Part shown: positions 49,080 to 59,785 of the stretch, piece after piece | How positions within the stretch are numbered: the stretch's first letter is position 1 | How the letters are laid out: each line of letters opens with the position of its first letter | From: Spongospora subterranea f. sp. subterranea | Lineage: Eukaryota; Endomyxa: Phytomyxea; Phytomyxea; Plasmodiophorida | Direction: 5' to 3' | Length of the DNA: 64,000 nucleotides | NCBI GenBank assembly: GCA_049724395.1 | Contig: JAUGWO010000170.1 | Location: forward strand, 62,001-126,000 | Program-made: the position numbers and the translations under genes | Notes under the pieces: model-generated | What the model was told of the DNA's origin: nothing | The model's input: the letters and a program-made list of their open reading frames with translations, nothing else | The model's database searches: none

Positions 49080-49470
49080 GAAGAATGAACTTCGATCGAT
49101 AATGGTTGATGAACCGCTCTATTCTTTCCAGCAGGTCCTCCTCCGTTATTATTCCGGCCGCATTGAATAAGCTGCTCGGCCTTTGCTTTGTCTTTTGTCC
49201 ATGCCTAATCGTTGACGATCGATTCGATTCGCAAATGTGTAGCGTCTTGGCCGAAACCTAAAGCCGTTTGTGTTTAACCTCTAACGACAATAAGTTGCGT
49301 TTCTGTACAACTTTAAAGTTGTCCGAAAATCGAACGATCACCGAAAAAGGAGCAATATCTTCAAAAACGTAACCAGGTTTGAAAGGGTTTCGCAACGTCA
49401 AAGATGATTCATCAGAAAAGCAGGTTGAAACCGGTTTAGCCGACATTAAAACGGTGGAAAGAATGATCAC
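49080..49470 (-). CDS. Unrecognised gene/fragment, paralogue A of an inverted pair
   Basis: Minus-strand frames include SLTLRNPFKPGYVFEDIAPF and, further 3', DKAKAEQLI followed by a region like EEDLLERIERF. The DNA from about 49300 to 49100, read on the minus strand, aligns by eye with plus-strand 49630-49850 (shared gacaaagcaaaggc, gacctgctggaaag, aatcgatcgtc). Coding is interrupted and exon structure was not resolved. Function unknown. Confidence 0.3.
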
Positions 49471-49479
49471 GTCGTCCTA

Positions 49480-49930
49480 CACGAATGTTGCATCGCGACA
49501 CGTTCCCCGTCTTCGTGAAGGCATCCTCGACGGAATTTTCGCCAAAGCCCTCCCAGACCCGCCCAAGAGTTCTCGCTCGATCGATTGCTGATCCCATGGA
49601 AATCTCTGGTTGCAGATAACTGCCGATTTTCGGGCAACTTTGAAGTTGTGGGCACAGATTAGTAATTGGGCACAGCAATCGTTAAGGAATAAACCTAAAC
49701 GGGTTAGTTTTTGGCCAGCAACACAATGGCGAATCGACATCGATCGTCGACGATTCAGCGTGGACAAAGACAAAGCAAAGGCTGAGCAGGTTATTGTCGG
49801 TGATATAATAACGAACGAAGACCTGCTGGAAAGACGGAATCTTTACGAACAACAATCATCCCCCATTGATAGCACATCCTTCATCATTACATCGTGTTGG
49901 CGATCCCAGATCAGCGATACTGCAGTCTAG
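49480..49930 (+). CDS. Unrecognised gene, paralogue B of an inverted pair
   Basis: Exon-like stretches: DTFPVFVKASSTEFSPKPSQ (about 49500) and FWPATQWRIDIDRRRFSVDK then DKAKAEQVIVGDIITNEDLLE (49700-49850). Homologous to the divergently oriented segment at 49080-49470. Basic, soluble, no motif recognised. It may extend into the next kilobase. Confidence 0.35.
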
Positions 49931-51554
49931 GGCGTCGGCCACAAAATTAGTGAGAATCGCAGTCGCTGTGAACATTATGAAGAGGATCGTTTGCCAACGT
50001 AGTGGGAGTATGCCTATAAACTTGTTGAACCGATTGGTGAGTCCCCCTATTCCCTATTCGCGTTCAATTCTGGTTCCTGCATGGTGTTTATTGAACGCAT
50101 CAACAACCGGGTTTGGACCCGAATATCAACTCCTGGCTCTGCCAAGAACGAATCCCATTCTGAATCGGCCATTCCAACAATTTTGCTCCACTAAAGCCTG
50201 ATCACGATTTCGTTATTCGATTCACCTTCATGAATCGGGTGATACATATTCTTCAAATGAACTGAAACAGATCTCGAAACCCAACAACAGCCGCTTCAAA
50301 TCCGTTCGCCAAAATAGTGCAGAACTCTTGAACAATTGGAAATTAGGAAGTCAAGTACGGCACATGCTGGCAATCCCTAAGAAATTTACCAAGGTAGTGG
50401 TCGATTCGATGTGGTACATCGTTTTTTTCAGCACCGGTATCGATGGCCGTCTCGACCAGGAAGGGGTCGATGCACTAGGTTGGGACGTACTTGGTTTTCA
50501 CGATATTCGATGATTGACCATTCCGTATTGAACATGAAACAGGCTGTGATTTCTGAACGAATCGAGACCTAACTTGTGGCGATTGTGCAATATTGTTGTC
50601 GGTAGTCGATGGTGTCAAAAGAACAAATTATTTTGACCAGGAGCCTGAGAGCGGTCAGATCAATGTGGTTGCCGTCTATCGACAGCGAACCCAGTTTTTA
50701 CCATCCTGATGCAAAAGAGCTGTTGCTTCAGGAAAAGTTTTCGATTCCCGAGGAAAACAATGACTGTTCGGGGGATATAACACAGCTCCATCCTGGTCAG
50801 TAATGATTTTTGCGAAAAAAGCCCACCATTCCGGTAAAAGTTCTATCCCATAATGACATTCCGTTGGTGTGTGACAAAAATGGCAACTGACAGTTAAGAT
50901 TGTTGTTCGAGATGACCTTGAGATCCTGAATTCTGGTAGGGATATCGAAATCACCGCGAAATTAACTGTGGTGCGAATAGATTCGTATGTAGGGACTGAG
51001 AAATACACGGATTCAGCAACTCGTTGCGATTCCCATTTCCTGATCCCAATCACTCTGTCGAGAAGTCGCGCCAGAAAACGAGCCCGAATTTGATTATGTC
51101 AAAGGATTTCCCAAAGAGCAGAGACTACCGATACTTAAACAGCGCGATCGTAATGGGACATCGTTTACTATCTCATGTAATTATTTATTTGTCGCCATGG
51201 CTTTTCGACTGCTCATCAAAAATCTGCTGTAAACAAACGACCAATCTCGATTATTCGTATCGCGTCGGCTATAGATTACACGCTCGACCAATGCACACGG
51301 GCCCAGTGTCGCCAACACCATCCTCAACTGTCACAATCCGCGTCGGTAACGATGGGAAGCAGTTCCAGTCGGAATCAGTCCAGTCGTGACGTATCATAGA
51401 CCTCCGTCTGTGACGGGCGGGCGGTAGTCTGGTAGTGTATATTGCGCGACAGTCAGTGGATTGACCGTAGACCCCAACAAAGTCCGTGACGGAGTCGTAA
51501 TGTCCCCGACGAACGCGTCTCTGCCCACATTCACCTATTGTCATTATATTCAGA
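49931..51554. other. Exon-like open stretches of unknown gene(s), plus strand
   Basis: Several short frames look coding but were not joined: NIMKRIVCQRSGSMPINLLN before a GTGAGT donor (50038); LLNNWKLGSQVRHMLAIPKK (50330-50510); VRDDLEILNSGRDIEITAKL (50910-50970). I do not recognise the product. The last ~170 bp are the 5' flank of the secreted protein gene. Confidence 0.35.
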
Positions 51555-52038
51555 ATGTCGCGCTCCACCACCTTGATCGTTTTCGCGTGCTTGATCGCTG
51601 CCATCGGTTAGCGCTTTCGTAGGATACCCCACTGTTCCCTGGTTTTGACTCTACTCTTTAGCGGCGCAAGATCATCACAGCATGGGTTTCGAACAGGATC
51701 CGTCGCCACCAAAACCAGATACCAACCAATTCGCTGAAGCTACGAAGGGCTTCCCCGGCATGGATCCGAGTATGATGTCTGAAATTTTGTCCAAGATGTC
51801 GTCTACCAAAATCTCTGAGGTCTTGTCCGCGGTACCGCCTGAACTTATTTCCAAGATCGCTGGAGATGGGAAAGGTGGAAACAGTATCATGGATATCGTC
51901 GAGGCAATTGGCGGTCCCGAAAGTGACTTAGGCAAAATCGTCGAGGAATTCCAGAATTTCAACCCCGAAGCCATTGCGAATCACCCTAGCTTCCAGAAAT
52001 TTGCTGAGTCGCTGGATCAAATGCTCGAAGGTGAATAA
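51555..52038 (+). CDS. Small secreted protein
   Basis: Exon 1 is 51555-51606, a 55-bp intron is 51607-51661, exon 2 is 51662-52038. The product is about 142 aa, with signal peptide MSRSTTLIVFACLIAAIAAQ followed by DHHSMGFEQDPSPP. The mature part is hydrophilic and helix-prone (MDPSMMSEILSKMSSTKISE; SDLGKIVEEFQNFNPEAIA), with no cysteine, so no disulfide fold. No family recognised. Splicing in exactly the signal-peptide region supports the model: the unspliced frame lacks the leader. Confidence 0.7.
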
Positions 52039-52489
52039 TTCGATAATCATTCACACCCTGAATATTGACACAGTTTTGCAGGTGCGTTCAAGGATTTGTA
52101 ATTACTGGCACCTTCCCCCAACCGCCATCGTCCATATCGTCCATAATACAGACCCATTTTACACTGTAATCCCTCACTTCGTTCGCCGTTCACTTTCTGT
52201 TTTCCCAACCACGTCCTTTACGTTTTCTTCAACCAAGTCATGTCGTCAATTTTTACAGCGATTCCCCACACAAACTGTTGTGATAATTCGTGGACCCCCG
52301 TCCAAACTCTAACGAGTAATTTGCGATCAATACCGTGTTTTCTAATCGGTTCTCGCCACCGCAATGCCTGAAAACGACCCCAACGTGGATGGAAAACAGA
52401 AACGGATTCGCAGATTTGCGAAAGGTTGTCTGTGTCGATGTACTGGGTCGATCATTATCGGGTACCCGAGCGGAGGTTAGTCGACCAAC

Positions 52490-53367
52490 ATGGCGTCATC
52501 TTCGAGCGGAAACCCGATCGCCGATAGCGTCGGCATCCCGCTCCACACCGACACGTTCCTGATCTCGCCCACAGCTGCCCTGCTATCGCAGTCGCCCTTC
52601 GCCCATCTGGCGCCATTGACGCAGGAAGCCAGCCGCCGTCACCTATCGCTGCGAGCGTCGCCCCAATCCGCCGACGACCTGTCCGACGACGAATGCGACG
52701 CGCTCCTGGCTCAGATCAAATCGGTTCTGTCGCGCGCTCCCTCGTCCGAGTCGCAGAAATCGTCGCGCCCCGACCCAATCGCACCCAGATCAGAGACGCC
52801 TGCAAGGAGTCAGCCGAAAACCAGGAGGTCTAAATCCGCCCATCTGGGAAAACCGGCAGAGAAACCGGCCAGAAAACCACCGAGAATATTAGCGGAATCT
52901 GAACCGGATCGGAAACCGCCGTTCGTCACCTGTTTTGGATCTGGAAGGTGAAAATTTGTTTGTTTTTTTCATTTCACTGGGTTTTTACGTTGTTCTATTG
53001 CCCTTCACCTTGTTGGTTTCGTTGCATGATCAAGGTCGCTCGAATTTTTCACAGATTTTCAAGCGATTGTTTGTTGTTGATTTTATATGTCGATTTTTTT
53101 CCCGATGTTCTGTTCGTTAACATCGTTTGAGACAGTTCAATTGTTGACCGTTGGTCGCCATTGGTTGTGAATTGAATTTCGGTCGCTGTCAGGTCGTTTC
53201 GTCATGCGACCCGCTTGCCAAACGGCTTGGTTCGCCTGAGGCGCGACTACGAGTTCGAGGAGTTCTCCCGGGGCGGGATCGGCCCGATCGGCCGATACCA
53301 TTGGCAACCGTTATCCATAACGGAACGGCAACCGCCTTTAGCTTATATCGATCTGAAAATAAAATAG
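52490..53367 (+). CDS. Hypothetical disordered protein, two exons
   Basis: Exon 1 starts at ATG 52490 (MASSSSGNPIADSVGIPLHT) and runs to a donor GTGAAAAT near 52948. The acceptor TGTCAG near 53192 gives GSGRSFRHATRLPNGLVRL, then FEEFSRGGIGPIGRYHWQPL, to the stop at 53367. Ser/Pro/Lys-rich middle (SKSAHLGKPAEKPARKPPR). No domain recognised. The continuous frame across the junction supports the intron. An in-frame AATAAAATAG overlaps the stop and could also serve for polyadenylation. Confidence 0.55.
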
Positions 53368-53529
53368 GCGCGACGTCCAATGCTGAACCTTTCCCCACAG
53401 TGTTCGCTCCGTTTTGTTCACCCTCAGGTGTGCTGAGCGCTTCAGCGTTGTGTCGACCATGTGGGTTCCAACTCAACTCGACCATACTGGCCCTGTTTTA
53501 GTTGATTTCAGCAAATGTGTCTGCCGGCA

Positions 53530-54140
53530 AAGGGCTGCATGATATGAAATGGGGATAATTAGGTTGATCATTCCTCATATTCCGCGCAACTCAAAACACT
53601 TTGTTTTTTTCATCCCACGTCTCAAAGCGTATTCCTCTACAGAGACTTGTCAACCACAGATGACCCGATTTGCGCCGATATCAATATTGTCGCAACTCCA
53701 ACAACACCAGCGATTGGCGGCTATTTTCCGTCGTTCGATCTTGAACAGACCCACTTGATTTTTCATCTCTGCCATTTCCGTGCTCATCTGTTGTATCAAC
53801 GCATTCACTCACACCGATACCGACATGAATGACTGTTTATTGGAGCGTGTCGTCGCCATCGTTATATCTCCGGTAATCGCAGACTTGCCGTTCCTGTTTA
53901 ACCGCTTCACTCCATACATCTCTGTAAAACTCGTCTTCGGGAAACCCAGCCTGAACAGACGTGTGTTAGCGGGGAACCGCGAATTCAACAGCAGTTTTAG
54001 TTTACCTGCAGAGCTTCGATCGCCTTCATTGTCGCTTTTATCGCCATCATCCTAAACGCGCATACACACTCGATCAAAATCATAATTTTTTTAAAAATGT
54101 CAATGGGCTGTTCGTGAACATTGCCAGAAACGACTGAGAT
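53530..54140 (-). CDS. Possible small minus-strand gene, unresolved
   Basis: Minus-strand pieces: MMAIKATMKAIEALQ followed by GTAAAC (about 54010), then after CTGTTCAG (about 53953) either AGFPEDEFYRDVWSEAVKQE or, in another frame, FTEMYGVKRLNRNGKSAITG; further down QQMSTEMAEMKNQVGLFKIE. Coding character is suggestive but the joins are ambiguous. Not recognised. Confidence 0.25.
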
Positions 54141-54152
54141 TGCTAGTGTCGC

Positions 54153-54803
54153 TTACTCGGTACCGCGTTGGCGTTCTTGGCGATACAGCTGGTCCTGTAC
54201 AATCATATCCGGAATGTTCGGTTCGCACGATACGAACATCAACGTCCGGTTCAGATCAACATGATAACGATGATCACAGACCCGAGCAGGTCTTCTGCTA
54301 TCAAGTGTTGGCGCCATTGGCATGGCTGGCGATACCGGTTTCGAGAACGACGTAGCTGGTGAAACTGGTCGGGGAGGGATACGCCGATCATCGTTGTCGT
54401 CGTAGAATCCCCATCGGGTGACCCTCGGCTCCGTTTCAGCGCGTTTGACGACGAAGGAGAGTAGGGCCGCGATCGAGTCGAAAGGCCTCATGGCCAACGA
54501 TACCAGCCGGGCGATGAACGCCAAGACGGCGGTCAGGCAGAGCGAAAGAATCCTCGCGAAAGATACGATGACCATCATGATCCGAGGGAATATGGCAGAG
54601 GCGTCGGCGGTTCGATCATCATCACAATGACGGGAATATCGGCAGAGACGTTGGGGAAACGGCCCATTAACCGACCGGAATTCATTGTATGAATTTCGGC
54701 CGGCCACACGCGCAAAGCCGACCACAACATGTCTCTCCGCTGTTTGGAGAGCAACGTCGCGATAGCAGCCAGAACTGGATCTTTTTCTGTCTCGGGTACT
54801 CAC
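54153..54803 (-). CDS. Hypothetical protein with hydrophobic segment
   Basis: Frame of 216 aa. A central region (MMVIVSFARILSLCLTAVLA, then FIARLVSL and SIAALLSFVV) could form one or two membrane helices, followed by a Pro/Arg-rich tail. No family recognised. Part of the frame may be intronic. Confidence 0.3.
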   Translation of the reverse strand: MSTRDRKRSSSGCYRDVALQTAERHVVVGFARVAGRNSYNEFRSVNGPFPQRLCRYSRHCDDDRTADASAIFPRIMMVIVSFARILSLCLTAVLAFIARLVSLAMRPFDSIAALLSFVVKRAETEPRVTRWGFYDDNDDRRIPPRPVSPATSFSKPVSPAMPMAPTLDSRRPARVCDHRYHVDLNRTLMFVSCEPNIPDMIVQDQLYRQERQRGTE

Positions 54804-54926
54804 CGCTTTTCAATATTCTTGTTTCAATGATGGCCTTGAATTTGACTCGGTTCATTGATGTCGAACGTCGCCAATTGTTTTTATCCGTTCGAATTTATGT
54901 TGGGACTGGGGCTCGATAAGTAACCG

Positions 54927-55496
54927 TCAATGAATTGCATAAACGCTTAGCACCAACACCAATAAAAAACAGCAAATCGCATTGCCTGTCGCGAAGGCAC
55001 ACAACCGGATAAGTGCCGTCGGGCGTTGTCGTTTGCAGCTACGGGGAAGAAAACGCTGACCTGGGCAGATGGACACGTCACTTTTGGCATTGTTCCGGGC
55101 GATTTGACATGTCATACCGATGGCCTTCAAACTCTCCAGCATGATGTATTGCCACTCGACTCCTCCGTTCCTCATTATAGCGTTTATTGCAGTACAAATG
55201 ACGGCCGAGCCAGTTTCCTCTTTCTGAATTTTCAGAACAGTTCCTCGATGCAGTTTATCTACGACAACAAAAATCGAATATCGTTGATGCACACAGATGG
55301 CACAAAACTTCATAAATGTACAACCAAATATTCCAGAAAATTCCCTCCCGAGCCAACATTGTCTGGTTGGTGTGTGGCGGCGGAATCCTGTGGGCCAGTT
55401 GATATCGTTACTGCAACCGTCTCCTCGCACATGCCCACTTTGGACTGTGTAACGCAACACCGGTAACGATCCGGTAACACTAACACGGGTTCCCAT
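54927..55496 (-). CDS. Uncertain open frame
   Basis: A 189-aa frame with a hydrophobic C-terminus (NAICCFLLVLVLSVYA); the plus strand is also open here (55026-55466). Neither has a recognisable motif. Included only because nothing else explains this stretch. Confidence 0.2.
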   Translation of the reverse strand: MGTRVSVTGSLPVLRYTVQSGHVRGDGCSNDINWPTGFRRHTPTRQCWLGREFSGIFGCTFMKFCAICVHQRYSIFVVVDKLHRGTVLKIQKEETGSAVICTAINAIMRNGGVEWQYIMLESLKAIGMTCQIARNNAKSDVSICPGQRFLPRSCKRQRPTALIRLCAFATGNAICCFLLVLVLSVYAIH

Positions 55497-55527
55497 AGAC
55501 TTTCACCATTGTCGGTGTTATTCGACA

Positions 55528-56928
55528 ATGGCGGAGGGGAGAGGCGGGATCATTCAGTTCGGACCCTTCGACGATGCCGAGGTCAAGGAGGCGTTCGACT
55601 CGTTCGATCTAGATGCCAATTCGTTCATCGGTCTGTAGAGAGAGGCGTGTGCCAACCGATGAAGGCTGGCCGACTGATGCTGGGTCCTCCGTTTAGGGGC
55701 CGCCGAGCTACGCCACGTTTTCACCGCAATGGGTGAATTGATCACGGACGAAGAAGTCGACGAGATGATCAAAATGTCAAATCATGCTGTCCCTGTCGTA
55801 GTTTATCTGATGTATAATTTGGATTAGGTGCGACGAAGACGGTATGAAAATGCACTGGTTTGAAAAGAACATGAATAACTTGATCACTTAAGGAGATGGT
55901 CAAATCAGTTTCGAAGAATTTTCCGGAATGATTTTCGAGCATACGACCCGGCCAAAGATTGTACCAGCGAGAATGCTATTGGCGTCGGAAGCGGCCGCAG
56001 CTGGTGTGGAAATCCGCACCGCCGTCCCAGTTGCCGTTGCTGCCAAAGACCCAAATCTCAAAAGCGAAACCGCTCCCGTCTCCATTGCAACTAGAGTTCA
56101 AACGGCTGCTTCGCTGTTTGGAGGTTTAGTCAGCAACAAAGAAGAGTTTCAGGTTGCTTTCATATCCAGTGTTCATGTCGTTTTGTTTGTTTTATTAAGT
56201 GGTTCATCTATTTAGTCCAAGTTTGAGACCAGATGATAATTTGCTGCTTTTCACAGGAGATTAAAACGCTAGTGAGTGCTATTGCTCAGGAGTTTAATCT
56301 GGAATCCGAGCAAATTGATGATTTGAAAGAACGGTTTCTCGCCCGCAGATCGGGATAACAGTGGCGAGCTAGAATATCGGGAGTTTTGTAAATTCATTGG
56401 GAAACCAAGCAATATGCTGTCGAGGCAGTTTTTTGATCTTTTTGGTATGTTTTGGGCTGATACAGTAAGGTATAAACATGACGAATTTTCGATCAGATTC
56501 GGACGGGACAGGGACAATTGATTCTCGTGAAATTATTTTGGCGCTTGCGTCCATCAGTCGCCGTGACATCAAAGACAAGGTCAAATTCGTGTTTAACCTC
56601 TACGACATGGATGGGAATGGGTACCTCACGAAGACGGAGCTTCTTTCTATTTTAAAAGCGACCCATTTTGCTAGCGCACACACTGACCTAAACAAGAAGA
56701 TTGCCGCAATATTTGCAAATTGCGACAAGAATCTTGATGACCAACTTACACTAGGTAAAGCCACATTTTTTACGCTGCGTTTGTATCACAGTTCATTGAT
56801 TCACCTTGTGCTTCTCCCTGAACTATCTCGTCTTTTTAGCCGAATTCCAGGAGATGGCCACTACACTCCCAAACCTCATGTTTCCTGTATATCAATTAAT
56901 GGAAAGCCTTGAAACGGTCGCACAATAA
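55528..56928 (+). CDS. Multi-EF-hand calcium-binding protein
   Basis: Seven exons: 55528-55630, 55697-55775, 55828-55841 (14 nt), 55893-56152, 56257-56444, 56497-56754, 56840-56928. Start [18 protein letters not shown]-like loops: [24 protein letters not shown], assembled across the 14-nt exon; a linker; [12 protein letters not shown], reached only if one C is removed from CCC 56342-56344; [24 protein letters not shown]; and a degenerate [12 protein letters not shown]. It ends [14 protein letters not shown]. The C-terminal half ([38 protein letters not shown]) resembles calcineurin B/NCS-type sensors. Calcium sensor of unknown target; the adjacent acyltransferase gene invites comparison with LPCATs, which carry EF hands, but the two are separate genes here. 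Confidence 0.8.
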
Positions 56929-57725
56929 CCCCAGCAATTTCATATTTGTATTGTCGAAACCAGTGTTACCGAAACCAAGTTCAAAATACCAAGTGTATTC
57001 AAGAACGGTGATCCAGTGAGCATTTTTTCTTAACAGTCGTAGCAACTCCTTTTTCTTCTCCATAAACGGCCACAAAACTAATGGCCAGCTTTCAACGATA
57101 TCGTGAGTGTTGACACTGTAATTCCCGCATTGTCACAATCCATCGCTATGGTCATTGATATGTTAGATCCATTACAGCCACTCAAAAATGCCACATATGG
57201 AGATATAGAGCTCCGTCCTTTTGACGAGTTGGCAATGATAGAGAAGCCTCATATCATCCTTTAAATAACAAAAAACGGATTTGCCATCCGATCAACGCGA
57301 GAACTTCAATAGCGAAACAAACAACTCAAAACAGTCGTTGATTTTGTCCTGAGCATATCGACTGCAACTGGGAATTCACAGAAGATGTTATCTGCCGTAG
57401 GGATGGGAAATTAATAACCGACAGAGAGTCAAAATCGAAGCAGCTTTCACTTGATTACACCGGTCAGGAGCCCGATGCGAGTTCGTAAAAAGTTCTGTTC
57501 CATGTTTAACCAAATTTTCCTGAAACGAAATATCTTGGGCGCAAAGCCTGTCGAGATTTCGCCATCCCGGCACAGTGCGCAGCGACGCGCAATTGAGCCG
57601 CAGCCCGTTTTGCTGGGAATGATCTGCGCCGATTAGTCTGGGGCATTCAAAAGGCACTCAATGACCCACAATTATAGATCATCGGTCAGACCTGGCCTGG
57701 CCTGAGAAAATTACAATCGGCCAGG
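56929..57725. other. Intergenic, unresolved
   Basis: A plus-strand stretch at 57100-57265 (VIPALSQSIAMVIDMLDPLQ ... IEKPHIIL) looks coding but has no visible partner exons. Nothing else. Confidence 0.3.
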
Positions 57726-58998
57726 ATGGCCACAGCGTGGCTATACAGAATGGGGAACACCATTTGCGTCATGATGTGCATGTTCGTGCTTGTTGCCACC
57801 TCACTGATTATCAATGTCGGGCAAATTGTCGGGATCGTTTTACGCCGTCCCCGTTGGCCACAAAGGCTGGCGTCGCACTGGTGGCTTCTCTCTCAGTTTA
57901 TGACAGAATGCTGGTCGGGTGTGGTATTTTCCTTCTCCGGTGACGATATTTTCAATAGAAAAGTCGAATCCGCTGTTATCATGTTGGTTTTCGCTGTTGG
58001 CGCCATCAAATCTTTCCTTACAGCTTGTTCAGATCGAACCATTGCCCTGGCATCGACAATCTTCCCGGCGTCTCCCTATCGAGTCGATCAATCGGCTGCG
58101 GTTCAATCTGCGCCTTGATCAAATCGTCACTATTGATGATTCCCGGTCTCGGCTGGGTCAATTACCTTCAGGGCTCGCTGTTTTTCACGCGAAACCTGGA
58201 AGCTTATAAAAAGGTGGTTGGAGTTCGTCTGAAGGCTTTGTCAACTCCGCTCTGGGTCGGAATTTTTCCTGAAGGCACGAGAATCACTCCGAAGAAGCGG
58301 CTGGAATCCCAGAAGTTCGCTGCTCAAAATAATCTCCCTGCATTATTCAATGTTCTAATACCTCGCACGAAGGGATTCGTGCTTGTCCTACAAGAGTAAT
58401 ATCAGTCGTGCGGTTGTCGTTGCGCCCTAATCTCTTGGTGCAGGTTAGCCCCCGTATTGGATGCGGTTTATGACGTCACAACCTGCTACGAAGGGGCTCC
58501 CATGTACTTCTCCGATCTGATCTGGCGAGGCGCTTTCCAGACGCGTGCTGTTCACATGCACATTCGCCGATCAAGCGTCACCGAGATTCCCAAGTCGGAA
58601 GAGGATCTCAAAAAATGGCTGTAAGTCCTTCGCCGATCCTCTTTCGCCATTCCCAATCGGTTTCTAGGTATAAATCGTTCGAATCAAAAGATAAATTGGT
58701 GGATCATTTTGGCAATCGAGGCTTTTTGCCTGGCCCAATAGTTACTTGCCCGGTACTAGCCTGGCGCCTATTCAGAGTGTTCGCAACGTGGACATTAGCG
58801 TTAGCTGGATCGTTGCTGGTTGCGACCCAGTTCAGGTCGAATTTGGCATGGATATACGCGGCGCTATCATTGGTCACGGTTTTCTCTGGCGCTCTACGAA
58901 CATATTCTTCTGTACAACACATGACCGTTTCTGATAGGTTCGAGCAGGAACGATTCATGTCGCAAGAATTTTTCGCTCGTCAAACAAAAAAGGAATAA
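57726..58998 (+). CDS. 1-acyl-sn-glycerol-3-phosphate acyltransferase (AGPAT3/4/5-like)
   Basis: Four exons: 57726-57982, 58033-58395, 58444-58620, 58668-58998. The N-terminal membrane segment is VMMCMFVLVATSLIINVGQI. Splicing gives ESAVIISNHCPGIDNL, with the catalytic H-x4-D. Then IPGLGWVNYLQGSLFF, WVGIFPEGTRI (block III, F-P-E-G-T), LIPRTKGFVLVLQE, LDAVYDVTTCYEG, and near the C-terminus paired membrane helices (FATWTLALAGSLLVATQF). This architecture is that of ER lysophosphatidic acid acyltransferases converting LPA to phosphatidic acid. All donor and acceptor sites preserve frame. It ends RQTKKE, a basic tail that could act as an ER-retrieval signal (inference). Confidence 0.9.
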
Positions 58999-59785
58999 AA
59001 TAAAATCAGTGTTCGAGATGAGAAAATCTTGCCGAACTCATATATTCTTGCATGCGTGAATGGATTTTACGTCCGCGAAATTTATCCCAAAAAAATATTT
59101 TCTCCAAGCTGAACTGGTCTTCTAATTTTCAAACGTCATCTCTTTGTTTTAAGGGGGTTTTTGTTACGAATAATGTAGTTCCGTTTTAGTGTTTGCAGGA
59201 TTGTAAGTCTCCCACAAGAGCCAGGCTTCGTTGGCGTTTCCATAGATTGAAAAAAAAACATCTCCTGGCTTTGATCGTACTTGCTATACGTACTCTGTGA
59301 AAAAACGGACGAGAAGCGCGAAAGATTTGGAATATCCCGTGGCTTCCACTTTTAGCACTCAAAACGGTCCGATCCGTCATAATCTCATAATCGGCGGCGT
59401 TTTCCACAAAAGACAAATATAAAATTCGAGACTGTGAAGCTTTATAAAATATTATAAAAAATGATGTGTTGACGCTAGATTATTTTTCTCCTCTCTTACA
59501 GCATCCTACTTAAATCCGGTTATAATCCACAAAAAAACAAAGATCAGAAGCATGTTGGCGTTCTTCAACGACTACTTGTAGAGTTTGCAGCTCGTTGGCA
59601 AAGTTTGATTCAATGCAACGATGGAATTGATTGATATGTAGGTGACGGTATATAGGCGACCGGCCGGGCTGATCTGGACGGGTCGTCATCAGTTCATAAT
59701 CGACCGCGCATCGGCGGGACTCCGTGCTGTTATCGTTCACCTCCCTGTCTCGGCTGCCGGCCGTGTTTCATCTGGGACGATCGGA
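58999..59785. other. Intergenic
   Basis: Two short minus-strand frames share a motif (AADYEIMTDRT near 59390; AVDYELMTTRPDQ near 59690), perhaps a repeated or duplicated sequence. No gene is supported. Confidence 0.35.
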
